A stretch of DNA of 64,000 nt, from contig CALQIT020000001.1 of the NCBI GenBank assembly GCA_943330705.2, positions 119,702-183,701 on the forward strand, given 5' to 3'. Numbering within the stretch: position 1 is the first letter of the stretch; each line of letters begins with the position of its first letter. Both the position numbers and the translations under genes were made by a program. Source of the stretch: Streptomyces griseus. Its GTDB lineage: Bacteria; Bdellovibrionota; Bdellovibrionia; Bdellovibrionales; Bdellovibrionaceae. Shown here piece by piece: positions 42,708 to 52,118 of the stretch. The notes under the pieces were generated by a model that saw only the letters and a list, made by a program, of their open reading frames with translations, did not search any database and was not told the origin of the DNA.

Positions 42708-45182
42708 ATGGAAAATCAAGAACGAAAAGGTATTACAGTCGTCGATATCAATAAAGAAATGCGTGAGGCCTACTTACAGTATTCGATGAGTGTCATTGTT
42801 GGCCGTGCGCTACCAGATGTTCGCGATGGTTTAAAACCAGTGCATCGTCGTATTTTATTTGCGATGCATGAAATGAGCAATACCCACGACAAGCCGTACA
42901 AAAAATCAGCTCGTGTTGTTGGTGATGTTATCGGTAAGTACCATCCGCATGGCGATGCCGCTGTGTATGAATCAATGGTTAGAATGGCTCAGGATTTTTC
43001 TTTGCGCTATCCACAAATTGATGGTCAAGGTAACTTTGGATCTGTCGACGGCGATAGTGCTGCAGCTTCCCGTTATACTGAAGTTCGGATGACAAGATTG
43101 GCTGAAGAAATTCTAGCTGATATTGAAAAGGAAACTGTTCCGTTCGGTCCAAACTACGATGATTCGTTACAAATACCCCTTGTTATGCCAGCAAAAATTC
43201 CGAACTTATTGATCAATGGTAGTTCAGGAATTGCTGTTGGAATGGCGACAAATATCCCACCGCACAACTTAGGGGAGGTCTTAGATGGTTGTATTCATCT
43301 AATTCACAACCCAGGATGTTCGATCGATGAGCTTATTGAAAGAATACCTGGACCAGATTTTCCAACTGCAGGAATTATTTCAGGCCGCGAAGGAATTCTT
43401 CAGGCCTATAAAAAAGGCAAAGGAATTATCTCGCTGAAAGCGGTAACCGAGATTGTTCAGAAAAAAGACCGCGAAGAAATTATTATTAGTGAAATTCCAT
43501 TCCAAGTGAATAAGGCAAAATTGATTGAAAATATTGCCGACCTTGTCCGTGATAAACAAATCGAAGGCATTTCTGATATCCGTGACGAGTCCTCGCGCGA
43601 GGGAATGCGGGTTGTTATTGAGTTGAAGCGAAATGAAAATGCCGGTGTCGTTTTGAACCGGCTATTTAAGTTCACTCAAATGCAAATCAGTTACGGCATA
43701 ATCATGCTGGCCCTGGATGCAAAAAACCAGCCGGTAACTTTTGATTTAAAAAACATGCTGCAAGCTTTTATTGATCATCGCAAAGATGTAGTCACAAAAC
43801 GTTGCATTTTTGATTTGAAAAAAGCCCAGGAGCGAGCCCATATTTTAGAAGGTCTTAAAAAGGCTCTTGATAACATTGACGCGGTCATCGCTACCATCAA
43901 AGCTTCGAAAGAAGCAAATGTGGCTCGTGAAGCCTTGATGTCTAAATTTTCATTTTCCGAGCGTCAGGCACAGGCAATCCTTGAAATGCGCCTACAGCGG
44001 TTGACAGGATTAGAACGAGAAAAAATTGACAATGAATTAGGCGAATTGATGAAAACAATTGATTGGCTTAAATTTGTTCTTGCTGATGTAAAAGAAATTT
44101 TTAAAATCATAGTTGCTGAACTTGAAGAAATTCGAAAAAAGTACGCCGATAAACGCCGCACACTGCTTACTGGTAATACGGATGATATCGAAGACGAAGA
44201 TTTAATTGAAGATGAACAGGTCGTTGTGACGATCACTAATACGGGCTATATCAAGCGTATTCCACTAGACCAATATCGTGTACAAAAGCGTGGTGGAAAA
44301 GGTCTTAAAGGCATGGAAACCAGGGAAGAGGACTATGTTACCGACATCTTCTCGACCAGCACGAAGACGACTCTTTTAATTTTTTCTGATAGAGGTAAAG
44401 CTTTTTGGACCAAAGTACATCGGCTTCCTTTGGGAACTCGAATATCAAAGGGCAAGGCAATCGCTAACGTCGTCAATCTTGCGAACAATGAAAAAGTGAT
44501 GTCGGTCCTACCGGTTGAAGAATTTGTTGAAAGTAAATTTGTGGTAATGCTGACAGCAAGGGGCATCATTAAGAAAACATCTCTGGATGCTTTTGCTAAT
44601 CAACGACAGGCAGGCATCATTGCGCTAACTACGGATCTTGAGGATTACGTCATCGATTGCAAGATTTCGGACGGCCAAAGTGATATTTTTATCGCCACCC
44701 GCGAGGGTATGTCTATTCGTTTCAATGAAAGTGACGTCCGTGGGATGGGTCGTTCTGCACGCGGGGTAAAGGGCATTACGCTTGGTAAAGACGATATCGT
44801 TATTGGTATGGAGGTGTTTGCTAAAGGTGCGAAAGAAACAATTCTAATGGTAACCGAGAGCGGTTATGGAAAACGTTCTGAACTGGAAGAATACCGCGTT
44901 CAGAGTCGTGGTGGAGTTGGGATTATCACGCAAAAAACCACTGATAAAGTTGGACTAGTTATTGGAACGAAAAAAGTCAGTGAAAAAGAAGAAGTTATTC
45001 TTAGTACCGATAAGGGACAAGTTATTCGAATGAAGGTGACTGATATTTCTGTCTTAGGCAGAAATACTCAAGGAGTGCGCCTCATTAATCTGGATGATAA
45101 GGATGAAAAGGTTACTGGCCTTGCCTCTGTTCTAGATGAAGAGCATGAAGTCACAGAGAGTTCGGCACCTGTTACCCATTAA
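42708..45182 (+). CDS. gyrA: DNA gyrase subunit A
   Basis: GyrA (824 residues) cuts and rejoins DNA. The active-site Tyr is in ASRYTEVRM (about residue 123). The C-terminal beta-pinwheel has the GyrA box [11 protein letters not shown] (about 525), which marks it as gyrase rather than topoisomerase IV. At the quinolone positions it has Ala84 and Glu88 (E. coli Ser83 and Asp87). A strong hairpin lies just after the stop. Confidence 0.97.
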   Translation: MENQERKGITVVDINKEMREAYLQYSMSVIVGRALPDVRDGLKPVHRRILFAMHEMSNTHDKPYKKSARVVGDVIGKYHPHGDAAVYESMVRMAQDFSLRYPQIDGQGNFGSVDGDSAAASRYTEVRMTRLAEEILADIEKETVPFGPNYDDSLQIPLVMPAKIPNLLINGSSGIAVGMATNIPPHNLGEVLDGCIHLIHNPGCSIDELIERIPGPDFPTAGIISGREGILQAYKKGKGIISLKAVTEIVQKKDREEIIISEIPFQVNKAKLIENIADLVRDKQIEGISDIRDESSREGMRVVIELKRNENAGVVLNRLFKFTQMQISYGIIMLALDAKNQPVTFDLKNMLQAFIDHRKDVVTKRCIFDLKKAQERAHILEGLKKALDNIDAVIATIKASKEANVAREALMSKFSFSERQAQAILEMRLQRLTGLEREKIDNELGELMKTIDWLKFVLADVKEIFKIIVAELEEIRKKYADKRRTLLTGNTDDIEDEDLIEDEQVVVTITNTGYIKRIPLDQYRVQKRGGKGLKGMETREEDYVTDIFSTSTKTTLLIFSDRGKAFWTKVHRLPLGTRISKGKAIANVVNLANNEKVMSVLPVEEFVESKFVVMLTARGIIKKTSLDAFANQRQAGIIALTTDLEDYVIDCKISDGQSDIFIATREGMSIRFNESDVRGMGRSARGVKGITLGKDDIVIGMEVFAKGAKETILMVTESGYGKRSELEEYRVQSRGGVGIITQKTTDKVGLVIGTKKVSEKEEVILSTDKGQVIRMKVTDISVLGRNTQGVRLINLDDKDEKVTGLASVLDEEHEVTESSAPVTH

Positions 45183-45197
45183 AAAAATTCTTTTTAT

Positions 45198-45248
45198 AAA
45201 GCAAGTGTTCCGGTTATTTTTAGCCGGAACGCTTGCTTTATTTCTTTC
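45198..45248 (+). terminator. Intrinsic-terminator-like hairpin after gyrA
   Basis: Arms 45198-45213 and 45224-45239 pair over 16 positions (one G-T wobble) around a 10-base loop and are followed by a T-rich run (ATTTCTTTC). It begins 16 bases after the gyrA stop. It also contains the proposed GTG start and first signal-peptide codons of the downstream lipoprotein gene, so it could attenuate the following ATP synthase operon. Confidence 0.75.
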
Positions 45249-46005
45249 AAGTTGCTTCTCGTCCGAAGAGCGTGAGTTTAAACTTGGTCAAATCGAAGTT
45301 GAAAAAAGTAATTTTATGGAGGCACTTCCGCATTTTGAAAGGGCTATTTTACGGGATCCCGCAGGAAAAATTGGAGTGGCCGCAGCACGCGAAGCCGCAA
45401 AAATTTGTTTTTTTGAAACCAAGAATTTTAAGAAGGCTGGAAATTTTTATAGTCATCTTGTGCTATACTCAAAAGATCAAAATGAAAGAATTTTTGGGCA
45501 AAAGCAGCTTGTTTCTGTCTACTTTGATCATTTAGCCGATTATTCAAAATCGATTTTAGAAATTAATAAAATTCTATCAATGCCAATTTCTGATGACGAA
45601 AAGCTAGCCTACAAAATCAGCTTAGCAAGGACTTATTACTATCAAAATAATTTTCAGCAGGCGGAAAATGAAGTCGATGAGTTTTTGAAGGGCGTACTTT
45701 CAGATGATCATAAGTTTTCTATGTTAATGTTAAAAGGAAACATAAGTTTAGCCAGAAAAGATCTTTTGAAAGCTGCGAAAATATTTAAAGAAATTATCGA
45801 AAATTACCCCGTTAAAGGAAAAAAAGAGAATGTCGGGGTTACCTTGGCTGTTACCTACGAAGAAATGAATGATTATAAGGCGGCAATTTCGACTCTTGAG
45901 TGGGTTCGAGCCTTTCACCCCGTGCCTGAATATATCGATATACGAATCCGCCGCCTACAGGAACGTCAGCAAAATCAACCCGGAGCCAAGGGTCTACGCA
46001 AATGA
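45205..46005 (+). CDS. TPR-repeat lipoprotein
   Basis: The product has about 266 residues. Its N-terminus (VFRLFLAGTLALFLSSC) is a lipoprotein signal with lipobox LSSC. The rest is helical with tetratricopeptide-type pairs (for example FMEALPHFERAILRDP, LLKAAKIFKEIIENYP, DYKAAISTLEWV). Such proteins act as envelope scaffolds; the partner is unknown. The start is uncertain: GTG 45205 is the shortest that keeps the signal, whereas ATGs at 45136 and 45145 lie inside gyrA. The end overlaps the next gene by four bases, so it is co-translated with the Fo genes. Confidence 0.7.
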   Translation: MFRLFLAGTLALFLSSCFSSEEREFKLGQIEVEKSNFMEALPHFERAILRDPAGKIGVAAAREAAKICFFETKNFKKAGNFYSHLVLYSKDQNERIFGQKQLVSVYFDHLADYSKSILEINKILSMPISDDEKLAYKISLARTYYYQNNFQQAENEVDEFLKGVLSDDHKFSMLMLKGNISLARKDLLKAAKIFKEIIENYPVKGKKENVGVTLAVTYEEMNDYKAAISTLEWVRAFHPVPEYIDIRIRRLQERQQNQPGAKGLRK

Positions 46006-46226
46006 AGAAATACATCGTTTTTTCAGGGATTGGCTTTGAACTTCTTATTATAATGACTGTTTTAATCAGTATTGGACAAGAGCTTGATCGCAGGCAACAG
46101 ACGCAAGGGGTATTTGTAATCCTCGGCGTTGTCATTGGATTCACGGGTTGGCTTTTCCACATCATCTATTTGCTAAAGAAACTGAATGTAGAAGACAATT
46201 CGCCAAAGAAATCAGAAAAGAGTTGA
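46002..46226 (+). CDS. AtpZ/AtpI-like two-helix membrane protein
   Basis: The product is a 74-residue protein with two hydrophobic helices (about 5-24 and 36-59) and a charged tail. The layout GIGFELLIIMTVLISIGQELDRR then a second helix matches the small F0F1-associated AtpZ (ATPase gene 1) family, implicated in cation handling or c-ring assembly. The call leans on size, topology and the position just before atpI and atpB. It overlaps the TPR lipoprotein gene by ATGA. Confidence 0.65.
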   Translation: MKKYIVFSGIGFELLIIMTVLISIGQELDRRQQTQGVFVILGVVIGFTGWLFHIIYLLKKLNVEDNSPKKSEKS

Positions 46227-46257
46227 ATCTGAGGTCATTTCTTGAGAATCACTGCCT

Positions 46258-46611
46258 GTGCGTTGGATAAATTGGACACAAATTGCTGCGACGGTATTGG
46301 GATTTGTGCTAGTCACTTATTTTAACACAATGCAAAATGCACTATCTTTCGCGATCGGGGCGCTTTTTACCACTGCTAATCTCATTTATTTTTCGTGGAT
46401 TTTTATGGTCTTGATTCGGAAAAAACTCGTTGCCCTAGGACTAAGCCTCATAGTAATTAAATACGCGCTTTTAGCTGCTGCACTTTATTACCTGTTAAAA
46501 ACTCAATCTGTTGATTGGCTTTGGGTTTTAATAGGATTTGGAACATTAATTCCAACAATTTTGTTGTCGGCGCTAATTCAGACGTTTTCTAATAAACAGT
46601 CTGAAAATTGA
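46258..46611 (+). CDS. atpI: ATP synthase accessory protein AtpI
   Basis: The product has 117 residues and four predicted transmembrane helices, as in AtpI, which assists c-ring assembly. The sequence itself is weakly conserved; the topology and the place directly before atpB support the name. The start is a GTG without a clear ribosome site. Confidence 0.7.
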   Translation: MRWINWTQIAATVLGFVLVTYFNTMQNALSFAIGALFTTANLIYFSWIFMVLIRKKLVALGLSLIVIKYALLAAALYYLLKTQSVDWLWVLIGFGTLIPTILLSALIQTFSNKQSEN

Positions 46612-46619
46612 AGGAGAGC

Positions 46620-47309
46620 ATGTCATTTACTTGGACCGCATTGATACCTGGAGTTGGTCACGAATACGCACATGTTGCCACCGCTGGCATTGTGACTACT
46701 GGTTTAGTTGGCATTGGTGCCTTAGCTAAGTTTTCGCTGGGCATTGGGCAAACGGCAATAACGCCGGTGGGGAAATTTTCTCTTCGAGGGATTTTAGAAA
46801 CGATAACTGAGTTTATTGCAGACCTGGCTGATACTGTTATTGGCCATAACGGACGAAGTTATGTTCCTTTTTTTGCATCGGCATTTACTTTTACTCTGGT
46901 AAATAACTTAGTTGGTATGCTTCCTGGGATGGCCCCAGCAACCGAGAATTTAAACACGACCTTAGCAATGGGTGTGTTTATGTTTCTGGCATATAATATA
47001 ATTGGTCTAAAGGTTCAGGGAATTGGCTATTTAAAGCACTTTTTGGGACCTGTGTGGTACTTGATTGTCCTGATGCTACCGATTGAGATTATTTCCAATC
47101 TTCTTAGGCCTCTTACTTTAGGTCTTCGACTGGCCAATGTCTTAAAAGGTGATCACACCGTCATCGGAGTTTTTACTGACCTTGTTCCGATTGGGGTTCC
47201 TGTTGTATTTTATCTTTTGGGATTGATTGTTGCTTTAGTTCAAGCCTTTGTATTTACATTGCTTTCGATGGTGTACGTGGCTTTGGCAACAGCTCATCAA
47301 GAACATTAA
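46620..47309 (+). CDS. atpB: ATP synthase a subunit
   Basis: AtpB (229 residues) forms the proton half-channels of Fo. The essential Arg is in LTLGLRLANVLKGDH, within the family helix. The Asn that follows is three residues after the Arg, one fewer than usual. About six transmembrane helices are present. I chose ATG 46620, which has AAGGAG upstream; the frame from TTG 46608 includes that site. The atpI stop precedes it by eight bases. Confidence 0.93.
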   Translation: MSFTWTALIPGVGHEYAHVATAGIVTTGLVGIGALAKFSLGIGQTAITPVGKFSLRGILETITEFIADLADTVIGHNGRSYVPFFASAFTFTLVNNLVGMLPGMAPATENLNTTLAMGVFMFLAYNIIGLKVQGIGYLKHFLGPVWYLIVLMLPIEIISNLLRPLTLGLRLANVLKGDHTVIGVFTDLVPIGVPVVFYLLGLIVALVQAFVFTLLSMVYVALATAHQEH

Positions 47310-47349
47310 AAAATTTAACTTTAATTAAAACTAAACAAGGAGTAATTCG

Positions 47350-47679
47350 ATGAAAATGAGTACGAAATCTATGTTGACGGCAGTTCTTGTATTTTTGGCA
47401 GGTTCTATGGCTCTTGCTCAGGAGACAGCTCATGCAGCTGGTACTTCTGATTGGAAGGCATTAGGCGCATTGGGTGCATTTTTGGGTTTAGGCCTTGCTG
47501 CCCTTGGCGGAACACTAGGTCAGTCTAAAGTTGCAGCTGCGACGATGGAAGGAATTGCTCGCAATCCGCAAGCACAAGGACAAATGTTTGTTCCTTTTGT
47601 TCTTTCTTTGGCGCTGATCGAGTCTTTGGTCATCACTGCATTTGTTATTGCATTCTTGGTTCTTGGAAAACTTTCTTAG
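47350..47679 (+). CDS. atpE: ATP synthase c subunit with signal-like leader
   Basis: AtpE (109 residues) forms the rotor ring. A signal-like N-terminus (about 1-23, ending ALAQ) precedes the two hairpin helices. The polar loop is ARNPQ (Arg71), and the ion-binding Glu is Glu91 in ALIESLV. Gln58 in helix 1 and Ser92 after the Glu match two Na+-ligand positions of Na+-type rings, although the usual Tyr position is Thr. AAGGAG precedes the ATG. It is the last gene of the Fo operon. Confidence 0.93.
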   Translation: MKMSTKSMLTAVLVFLAGSMALAQETAHAAGTSDWKALGALGAFLGLGLAALGGTLGQSKVAAATMEGIARNPQAQGQMFVPFVLSLALIESLVITAFVIAFLVLGKLS

Positions 47680-47760
47680 TTTTTAAATAGCTGACATCAA
47701 GTGGTTGGCTATAACTATAAGAATCAATTTTTTAAGTCATATTTTTAAGCCATATTAGAT

Positions 47761-47796
47761 AAAAAGAAGGCTGCCCAATTGCAGCCTTCTTTTTAT
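47761..47796. terminator. Strong bidirectional intrinsic terminator
   Basis: A perfect 14-pair stem (arms 47761-47774 and 47781-47794, loop CCAATT) has an A run on its left and a T run on its right. It can terminate atpE on the plus strand and the convergent phosphomannomutase gene on the minus strand. Confidence 0.92.
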
Positions 47797-47839
47797 CTAA
47801 ATTTCTAATGAACTTTTCCAAATAAATTTATGAGCTGAT

Positions 47840-49210
47840 TTAAAGAAATTTATGAACAACTTCTTCAAATTGCGTACGAATTCTATCCAATCCCGCCTGT
47901 GTCGTACTTTCGTATCTAAGAACAAGAACAGGCTGAGTATTTGAAGCACGGGCTAAGGCCCACCCGTCCTTGAAGCTAACCCGCACGCCATCCAGTAAGT
48001 TTAGAGTATAGTGGGTTCCCGATTTATCGTTAAATTTTTCTTTTAGTTTTTCGACGATTAAAACCTTCTTTTCTTCAGTGGTATCAACGCGAATTTCAGG
48101 GGTATTGAATGCATGCGGAAGACCCGCAAGAAGTTCTGGAATATTTTTTCCACTTTTTGCAATAATTTCACAAACCCTGAGGCCCGCATAGAGGGCATCG
48201 TCGTATCCGTAATTTCTGTCAGCAAAGAAAACATGACCCGACATTTCACCGCCAAACGGTGAATTTTCAACCTTAACTTTTTCTTTAATCAGGGAATGTC
48301 CGGTCTTCCACATGACGGGTTCTCCGCCGTGCTTTCGAATATCGTCGTACAGTCGGTCCGAGCACTTCACGTCACCGATAATCTTCTTTCCCCGATTATT
48401 TTCTAATACTGAGCGGCTAATAAGGACCATCAGCTCGTCACCGTAAATCATTTTTCCGGTATGATCGACAATACCAATACGATCACAGTCGCCATCGAAA
48501 CCAATTCCAACAACAGCCCCCTCTTTCTTAACTTGATTTACGAGGTCGACCAAATTTTTTTCAACTGTTGGATCAGGGTGATGATTAGGAAAACGGCCAT
48601 CTGGCTGTTCAAATAAAATAGTCGCCTTCAAGCCAATTGCATCACATAGTCTGCGCGTAATACAGCCGGCGGCACCGTTGCCACAATCAAAGACAACTTT
48701 TAAATCACCAAAACTGCCAAACTCTTTTTTGTAGCGCTCTAGATACTTTGGAAAAATATCCAATTCTTCTTCAGAACCCGTTCCATTTAAAAAATCACCG
48801 CGCTGAATGATACGATATAGTTCTTGAATTTCGTCCCCGTAAATTGTGGTTTTACCAACACTGATTTTAAAGCCATTGTATTCAGGTGGATTGTGACTAC
48901 CTGTTATCATAAAGGCACCATCAACGTTTGGAACTTCAAAGGTGGTGAAATACGAGATTGGGGAAGTCACAAGGCCTAGAAATAGGACTCTGACCCCAGA
49001 GTCCTGCAACCCCCGCGATAGGGATTCTTTGATTTCTGGACAAGAAAGTCTTGCATCGTAACCAAGGGTGATAAGGGGATTTTTCTTCCCAAGCTTTTGG
49101 TACATGTACTGTGCGTAGGCGCGACCCAAAAGGTAAGCAAAGTCTTTATCAAACTGCTGGTTGTAAACACCACGGATATCGTACTCGCGAAAGATTACAG
49201 GCTGAAACAT
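47840..49210 (-). CDS. Phosphomannomutase/phosphoglucomutase
   Basis: This 456-residue alpha-D-phosphohexomutase would interconvert hexose 6- and 1-phosphates for envelope polysaccharide precursors. The phosphoserine lies in TGSHNP (Ser105), the metal loop is GFDGDCDRIG, the sugar loop GGEMSGH and the phosphate-binding loop RASNTQP. The ATG at 49210 (MFQPVIFREYDIRGV) has AAGGGA upstream; the open frame reaches further, but only into pdxA. The closest family pattern is the PMM/PGM type (AlgC/ManB). Confidence 0.9.
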   Translation of the reverse strand: MFQPVIFREYDIRGVYNQQFDKDFAYLLGRAYAQYMYQKLGKKNPLITLGYDARLSCPEIKESLSRGLQDSGVRVLFLGLVTSPISYFTTFEVPNVDGAFMITGSHNPPEYNGFKISVGKTTIYGDEIQELYRIIQRGDFLNGTGSEEELDIFPKYLERYKKEFGSFGDLKVVFDCGNGAAGCITRRLCDAIGLKATILFEQPDGRFPNHHPDPTVEKNLVDLVNQVKKEGAVVGIGFDGDCDRIGIVDHTGKMIYGDELMVLISRSVLENNRGKKIIGDVKCSDRLYDDIRKHGGEPVMWKTGHSLIKEKVKVENSPFGGEMSGHVFFADRNYGYDDALYAGLRVCEIIAKSGKNIPELLAGLPHAFNTPEIRVDTTEEKKVLIVEKLKEKFNDKSGTHYTLNLLDGVRVSFKDGWALARASNTQPVLVLRYESTTQAGLDRIRTQFEEVVHKFL

Positions 49211-49212
49211 AT

Positions 49213-50175
49213 TTAAATATCCCTTCGTTGGGCTAAATGAATACCCCATTTAATTGCCAGAAGCATAGATTTAGGATTGGCTTTGTCTTTGCCAAAAATG
49301 TCCTTAGCAGTACCATGATCTACAGAAGTTCGCAAAATGGGCAAACCTAAAGTAAGGTGCACGCCGGATTCAAAACCGTGGAAGCTTTTAAATGGAATTA
49401 AACCCTGGTCATGATAGAGGGCGACATAGGCTGAGTATTTTTTCCAGTTCTGTTTACCAAAGGCCGCATCAGGAACTAAGGGGCCCTCAATTTTTACCCC
49501 CCGAATACGTTCTTTTTGAATGAGCGGCTCTAGAACATCCTTATCAAAGGAACCAATAATTCCACCATCTCCAGCGTGTGGATTCAGTCCAAGTACTGCC
49601 ATCGGTTTCTTTTTCATTTTCAGAATTCCAGAAAGTTGCTCGCCAGCTTCAATCGCCGCCAGCAAAACATGATTTTTTAAACTGGCTTCAATGTTTGAAA
49701 TACTCAAGTGCCCACTTGCCAAGACAAGGTTAAAATATCGCCCAATAAATCCCATAAAGGCATGGTCCGAAGCACAAATTCGCTTCAAAATATCCGTGTG
49801 ACCGATATCTTTCATTCCTGCCTTAAAAATTTCTTGTTTAGACAAAGGAGCTGTAACCAGTGCATGTATTTGTCTTTTTTTTGAGGCGATTGCCGTTTGT
49901 TCAACCCACTTCGCAGGTGACTCATCGGAAACAATTTCTATTAACTGGCGATTTACGAAGGTCGAGGTTAAGGCTTGGTCTAAAGTATTTACACTTTTAA
50001 CATCGTGGGAGCGATGAATTCGCTTTAAATCTTTAGATGCCGCCTGAGAACTGCGAAAATATATAAGTTGCGTATTCTTTGTTGAACGCAGCCGACTCAG
50101 GGACTTTGCAGTGACCTCAAGCCCGATTCCATCAACATCACCAGTAGTTATAACTATTTTTTTAATAGAATTCAC
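49213..50175 (-). CDS. pdxA: 4-hydroxythreonine-4-phosphate dehydrogenase PdxA
   Basis: PdxA (320 residues) oxidises 4-hydroxythreonine 4-phosphate in vitamin B6 synthesis. The metal-ligand His positions are in GHTDIL, LNPHAGDGG and YHDQGLIPFK, with RTSVDHGTA near the end. The N-terminal phosphate loop reads TTGDVDGIGLE where most homologues have T.GDPaGIGPE, so it is divergent there. The neighbouring surA-like gene overlaps it by four bases, an arrangement like surA-pdxA in E. coli. Confidence 0.88.
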   Translation of the reverse strand: MNSIKKIVITTGDVDGIGLEVTAKSLSRLRSTKNTQLIYFRSSQAASKDLKRIHRSHDVKSVNTLDQALTSTFVNRQLIEIVSDESPAKWVEQTAIASKKRQIHALVTAPLSKQEIFKAGMKDIGHTDILKRICASDHAFMGFIGRYFNLVLASGHLSISNIEASLKNHVLLAAIEAGEQLSGILKMKKKPMAVLGLNPHAGDGGIIGSFDKDVLEPLIQKERIRGVKIEGPLVPDAAFGKQNWKKYSAYVALYHDQGLIPFKSFHGFESGVHLTLGLPILRTSVDHGTAKDIFGKDKANPKSMLLAIKWGIHLAQRRDI

Positions 50176-51140
50176 AAATTAATTCGAACAAAGGAATCTT
50201 CCTTTTTTTGTTCAATCCAATTTTTAAAATGACCTTGAAAAGATTTTTCAAAAAGTTCATTCCGTAGTTTTTCTTTTTGCGCTTCGAATTTAGGGTCAGC
50301 AACAATCTTTTTTTGTAATATTTTTAAAATATGAAATCCAGCTTTCGAAACTGTGACCGGAGAAACCTCTCCAGGTCCAAGTCCCTTTAGTGCTTCATCG
50401 AATTCTTTCGAGAAATCACCTGCTTTAAATGATCCTAGAACACCATCATTGGTAAAATTTGGATCTTCGCTATTTTGCTGGGCCATTTCTTCAAAGGCCG
50501 CGCCGCGGCGAATTTTAGCAAGAACTGCATCCGCTCTTTTTTTGGCAGACTCAATTCCGCCCTTTTTTGGATTAAATAGGATGTGGGCAAGTTGGTATTC
50601 GTAGGAAGCTGTATTTGAGGTCGGATTTTTTCGCGTGTAAAATGCCATTACGTCTTCGTCTGAAACTCGAATTTTTGATGTGATCTCGGCCTCGATCAGG
50701 GACTGTCTTTCGACGCGAGTTTTAATAAAGTCTTGGTATTCAGAAACAGTTAAGCCTTGGGATTTAATTGCAGAAAGAAGCTCATTCTTAGGAACTCCAT
50801 TTCTTTTGGCAATATCTTTAATTTCTTGCTCGACACGCTCAGAAGTTACCGAAAGATTCATCCTTTTAATTTCTGATTCCAAGATCTTTTCATAGATAAT
50901 GTAATTAAGTTCTGCCGCACGATCCTTTTTTACTTCTTGTGCAGTTTTCCCAAACAACAAAAGGTCGTCGATCAATCCGGCTTTATCTAGCTTTTTTGTG
51001 AAGGCCTTGAGATCTGTCTCTGAAATTATTTCAGAATTAACAATAGCTACAATTTTTTCAACTACCTGGGGTTCAGCAAAACTAGAAATCGAAAAAGCCA
51101 AACATAGCATTATGATTAAAATAGAAAATTTAGATTTCAT
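50172..51140 (-). CDS. SurA-like periplasmic chaperone/peptidyl-prolyl isomerase
   Basis: The product (322 residues) has a cleavable signal (to about SSFA). An N-terminal SurA-type chaperone domain follows (about 25-170; VEKIVAIVNSEIISETDL). One parvulin domain covers about 180-280 (YQLAHILFNP, SEDPNFTNDGVLGSF, GFHILKI). It would help outer-membrane protein folding. It is the third of three parvulin-type genes in tandem and overlaps pdxA by four bases. Confidence 0.9.
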   Translation of the reverse strand: MKSKFSILIIMLCLAFSISSFAEPQVVEKIVAIVNSEIISETDLKAFTKKLDKAGLIDDLLLFGKTAQEVKKDRAAELNYIIYEKILESEIKRMNLSVTSERVEQEIKDIAKRNGVPKNELLSAIKSQGLTVSEYQDFIKTRVERQSLIEAEITSKIRVSDEDVMAFYTRKNPTSNTASYEYQLAHILFNPKKGGIESAKKRADAVLAKIRRGAAFEEMAQQNSEDPNFTNDGVLGSFKAGDFSKEFDEALKGLGPGEVSPVTVSKAGFHILKILQKKIVADPKFEAQKEKLRNELFEKSFQGHFKNWIEQKKEDSFVRINL

Positions 51141-52100
51141 CTAATGTTCTCCTCTGGTTTCAATTGAAATGGATTCAATTAATTCATTATTCCTTAAGAT
51201 TTTATTGGTCCGGATTTGTTTATCAAGCCACGCCGAAAATTCAGCTTGTTCTTTTTTTGCTAGAATCTGCTGATAAAGCTGCTGCTTGACCTGTTCGAAA
51301 CTGTCAACTCCGGCAGGTTCTTTTTTTTCCACTTTAAAGATATGGAACCCGTATTGGCTTTCTAAAACTTGGCTTACTGTATTTAGTGCCAGCAAAAATG
51401 CCTTGTCAAAGATATCAACGGTTCCACGCTCTATTAAGCCGACAACGCCACCATTTTTTGCCTCAGGTGAAACGCTATACTTTTTTGCTAAAGTAGCAAA
51501 ATCCTTCTTTTTGAGTTCGGCATGAATGGCTTCAGCTTTGCCTAGATCGTCAACGATGATTTGTCGCAAAAAAATTCTTTCTTTGTGACGAAATTTTTCT
51601 TTACTTTCTTGGTAGGCACGAAGGAGTTCGTCATTATTTGGCAATACTATTTTTTCAGATAATTTTTTAAAAAGCTTTCTTTCTAAAAGTGATTTTTTTA
51701 ACTCGTCCTTCCATTCGACCAGTGAAAGATTTTCTTCAGCCAAGACCCGACGAAAAGAAAGGTCATCGGGGTAGCCAGAGCGAATGAGATTAATTTCTTT
51801 TTCTAATTCTACGTCATCTACTGAGATTTCATTAGACTTGGCATATTCTTCAACTATGGTTTGCAAAATAAAATTTCGTAAAATTGATTCTTTTATTCGA
51901 TTAATATTAGTAGGGTCCTTGGCGTTTAGAGAATCAAAATCCTTTAATTGACGAGCCAGAAGAACACCAAATTTTTTTGCACTTAGTGATTGATTATTAA
52001 CTTGCATGACAGGCTGATTGGCAACTCGACCAGAGTTCCAAGTGCAGCTAGTTAAAAAAACAAAAAGCCCCGCAATGACGGGGCTTCTTAGAGATCTCAT
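51141..52100 (-). CDS. Parvulin-type peptidyl-prolyl isomerase lipoprotein
   Basis: The product has 319 residues with a lipoprotein signal ending in LTSC. A SurA-like N-terminal helical domain follows. The single parvulin domain (about 190-280) has RQIIVDD, SVSPEAKNGGVVGLIERG and GFHIFKV. It would be anchored in the membrane facing the periplasm. The first signal-peptide codons form a strong terminator-type hairpin (see 52052-52086). It directly abuts the next gene (51140). Confidence 0.87.
   Translation of the reverse strand: MRSLRSPVIAGLFVFLTSCTWNSGRVANQPVMQVNNQSLSAKKFGVLLARQLKDFDSLNAKDPTNINRIKESILRNFILQTIVEEYAKSNEISVDDVELEKEINLIRSGYPDDLSFRRVLAEENLSLVEWKDELKKSLLERKLFKKLSEKIVLPNNDELLRAYQESKEKFRHKERIFLRQIIVDDLGKAEAIHAELKKKDFATLAKKYSVSPEAKNGGVVGLIERGTVDIFDKAFLLALNTVSQVLESQYGFHIFKVEKKEPAGVDSFEQVKQQLYQQILAKKEQAEFSAWLDKQIRTNKILRNNELIESISIETRGEH
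52052..52086 (-). terminator. Intrinsic-terminator hairpin inside a coding start
   Basis: On the minus strand AAGCCCCG-loop-CGGGGCTT (arms 52065-52072 and 52079-52086, loop of six) is followed by TTTTTGTTTTTTT. It would stop transcripts from the upstream parvulin gene (ends 52119). However, the hairpin and T run encode codons 5-16 of the next gene. Confidence 0.85.
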
Positions 52101-52118
52101 TTAGATTCAACCTCTTCG

